NCBI GenBank assembly: GCA_009911305.1
Contig: QXXC01000032.1
Coordinates: forward strand, 1 to 43,017
DNA length: 43,017 nucleotides
Direction: 5' to 3'
DNA from: Clostridiaceae bacterium
Lineage (GTDB): Bacteria; Bacillota; Clostridia; Lachnospirales; Lachnospiraceae
The notes under the pieces are model-generated. The model saw nothing but the letters and a program-made list of their open reading frames with translations. It was not told where the DNA came from and did not search any database. Position 1 is the first letter of the stretch. Every line of letters begins with the position of its first letter. Made by a program: the position numbers and the translations under genes. Of the stretch, positions 42,194 through 43,017 are shown in pieces.

Positions 42194-43017
42194 ATGCAGG
42201 ATTTTTTTGGCAGAGGACTGAGAGGCCAGGAGGCCGTGTCCAGGCCGGAGCCCTACCAGTTATATCGGCGGGATCAGAACCTTTTGCCGGAAACTCAGAG
42301 CGTAATCAGGGATTTTGAGTATTTTAAAAGCATGTATCCATCAGGAGCAAGGCGGCTGCAGCAGTATGTAGAAGAGGTCTGCGACGAAATGGAATACGAG
42401 GGAAGCCCCATTTTTGATGAATACCCGGATCGAATCCTGATAGAACAGATGCTGCAGAAAATCAGCCTGAAAGCGGCCGCGCTGCAGATGCAGGAGCCGG
42501 AAGCGGCGGCATGGCTCCCGGGCGCGCAAACAGGAGCGCCGGAATGGTTACAGCCCGCCGGGGCGGTATCCCCGGATTTGCAGCAGCCCGCGCCGGCGCA
42601 GCATCAGCCGTCCGGCGAATCACGGATCCCGCCGGCAGCCGTAATGCCCGAAATGCAGCCGTCCGCCGCGCCGGAACCGCCTTCTGCAGCCTTGCAGGAA
42701 GAAAATCCGCCTGCCGGGCCGGCAAATTACAGCTCCGAAGAAACGCATATCCAGGAACTTAAGCCAGGACAGAACCCTGCATATGTGCGCGTTTCCTATG
42801 GACCGCTCCGCGGAGAATGCAGAAAAGTCCCGGAAGGGTATCAGACCTGGGAAACGACCCCGGTCAAAATCCAGGAAGCCAGGGATGTCCGAGCACAGGA
42901 CGCCCCCGGCCCAAGACGAGGCCCATGGGGTCCGCCCCCGCCGCCCGGCCCGTGGGGCCCCCCGCCGCCGCCCGGTCCATGGGGTCCGCCCCCGCCGCCG
43001 CCCGGCCCGTGGGGCCC
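42194..43017 (+). CDS. Proline-rich hypothetical protein (partial, C-terminus outside window)
   Basis: At least 274 residues; ATG 42194 follows GGGAGG with long (12-nt) spacing. The N-terminal ~90 residues (MQDFFGRGLRGQEA..., YFKSMYPSGARRLQQYVEEVCDEMEYEGSPIFDEYPDR) form a conserved-looking globular part with YPSG...CDEMEYEGS, which I recall in unnamed Lachnospiraceae proteins. Then a Pro/Ala/Gln/Glu linker, a short YVRVSYGPLRGEC segment, and a GPWGPPPPP repeat tract reaching the edge. No signal peptide. Function unknown; a surface, envelope or spore-linked role would be speculation. Confidence 0.75.
   Translation, partial: MQDFFGRGLRGQEAVSRPEPYQLYRRDQNLLPETQSVIRDFEYFKSMYPSGARRLQQYVEEVCDEMEYEGSPIFDEYPDRILIEQMLQKISLKAAALQMQEPEAAAWLPGAQTGAPEWLQPAGAVSPDLQQPAPAQHQPSGESRIPPAAVMPEMQPSAAPEPPSAALQEENPPAGPANYSSEETHIQELKPGQNPAYVRVSYGPLRGECRKVPEGYQTWETTPVKIQEARDVRAQDAPGPRRGPWGPPPPPGPWGPPPPPGPWGPPPPPPGPWG
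42920..43017 (+). repeat. Tandem GPWG-polyproline coding repeat
   Basis: Units of about 27-30 bp encoding GPWG followed by five or six prolines, at least three full units before the window ends. Synonymous changes between units (GGC/GGT, CCA/CCG) show they are not fresh copies. Confidence 0.85.

Noticed and set aside
42920..43017. Tandem repeat considered as a CRISPR array
   Set aside because: The units are in-frame GPWG-proline codons with no unique spacers.

Overview
This window looks like a chromosome of a Clostridia (Bacillota) gut-type bacterium, probably Lachnospiraceae / Clostridium cluster XIVa. The basis is the style of Shine-Dalgarno and sigma-A promoters, a PPi-type phosphofructokinase, two TRAP transporters, a PrpR-type sigma-54 regulator and a sodium-type F-ATPase. 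The genus cannot be fixed by reading alone.

Region 1 (1-11612) is the right part of a prophage integrated at the 3' end of tRNA-Gly(GCC); its left end lies outside the window. Leftward early genes run from a small Cro-like regulator (7359) through many short unknown genes to a GHKL-type ATPase, a putative annealing protein, a RecE/Cas4-like Fe-S nuclease and a Bro-N/KilAC antirepressor cut by the window edge. Rightward lysogeny genes are a CI-like repressor, an ImmA-type metallopeptidase, a membrane protein with a DUF4041-like region and a GIY-YIG nuclease domain (SNIPE-like anti-phage architecture), a 28-residue holin-like toxin peptide inside a mirror-image promoter/leader arrangement (candidate type I toxin-antitoxin), and a tyrosine integrase. 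About five CGCAAAA-type operator sites lie between the divergent regulator genes.

Region 2 (11613-17346) holds tRNA-Gly and a leftward operon: glycerophosphodiesterase, TRAP transporter (dctP, dctQ, dctM), HAD-IIA phosphatase and glpP. Its leader contains an intrinsic terminator just before the first gene, which suggests GlpP-type antitermination. The gene set suggests import of intact glycerophosphodiesters by a TRAP system.

Region 3 (17524-27724) holds a secreted protein of unknown role, then a hexuronate locus: two PfkB-family kinases and a C-terminally truncated altronate dehydratase on the minus strand, divergent from a second TRAP system and uxaC. An AEC-family transporter follows.

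Region 4 (27764-35146) is a complete F1Fo ATP synthase operon (atpZ, atpI, B, E, F, H, A, G, D, C). Its c subunit carries a two-carboxylate motif typical of sodium-coupled rotors, which fits the sodium-driven TRAP transporters.

Region 5 (35171-43017) holds a PrpR-like sigma-54 activator, a good -24/-12 promoter, a glycerate dehydrogenase/hydroxypyruvate reductase and glycerate kinase pair, a PPi-dependent phosphofructokinase, a sugar nucleotidylyltransferase-like protein, and a proline-rich protein cut by the window end.
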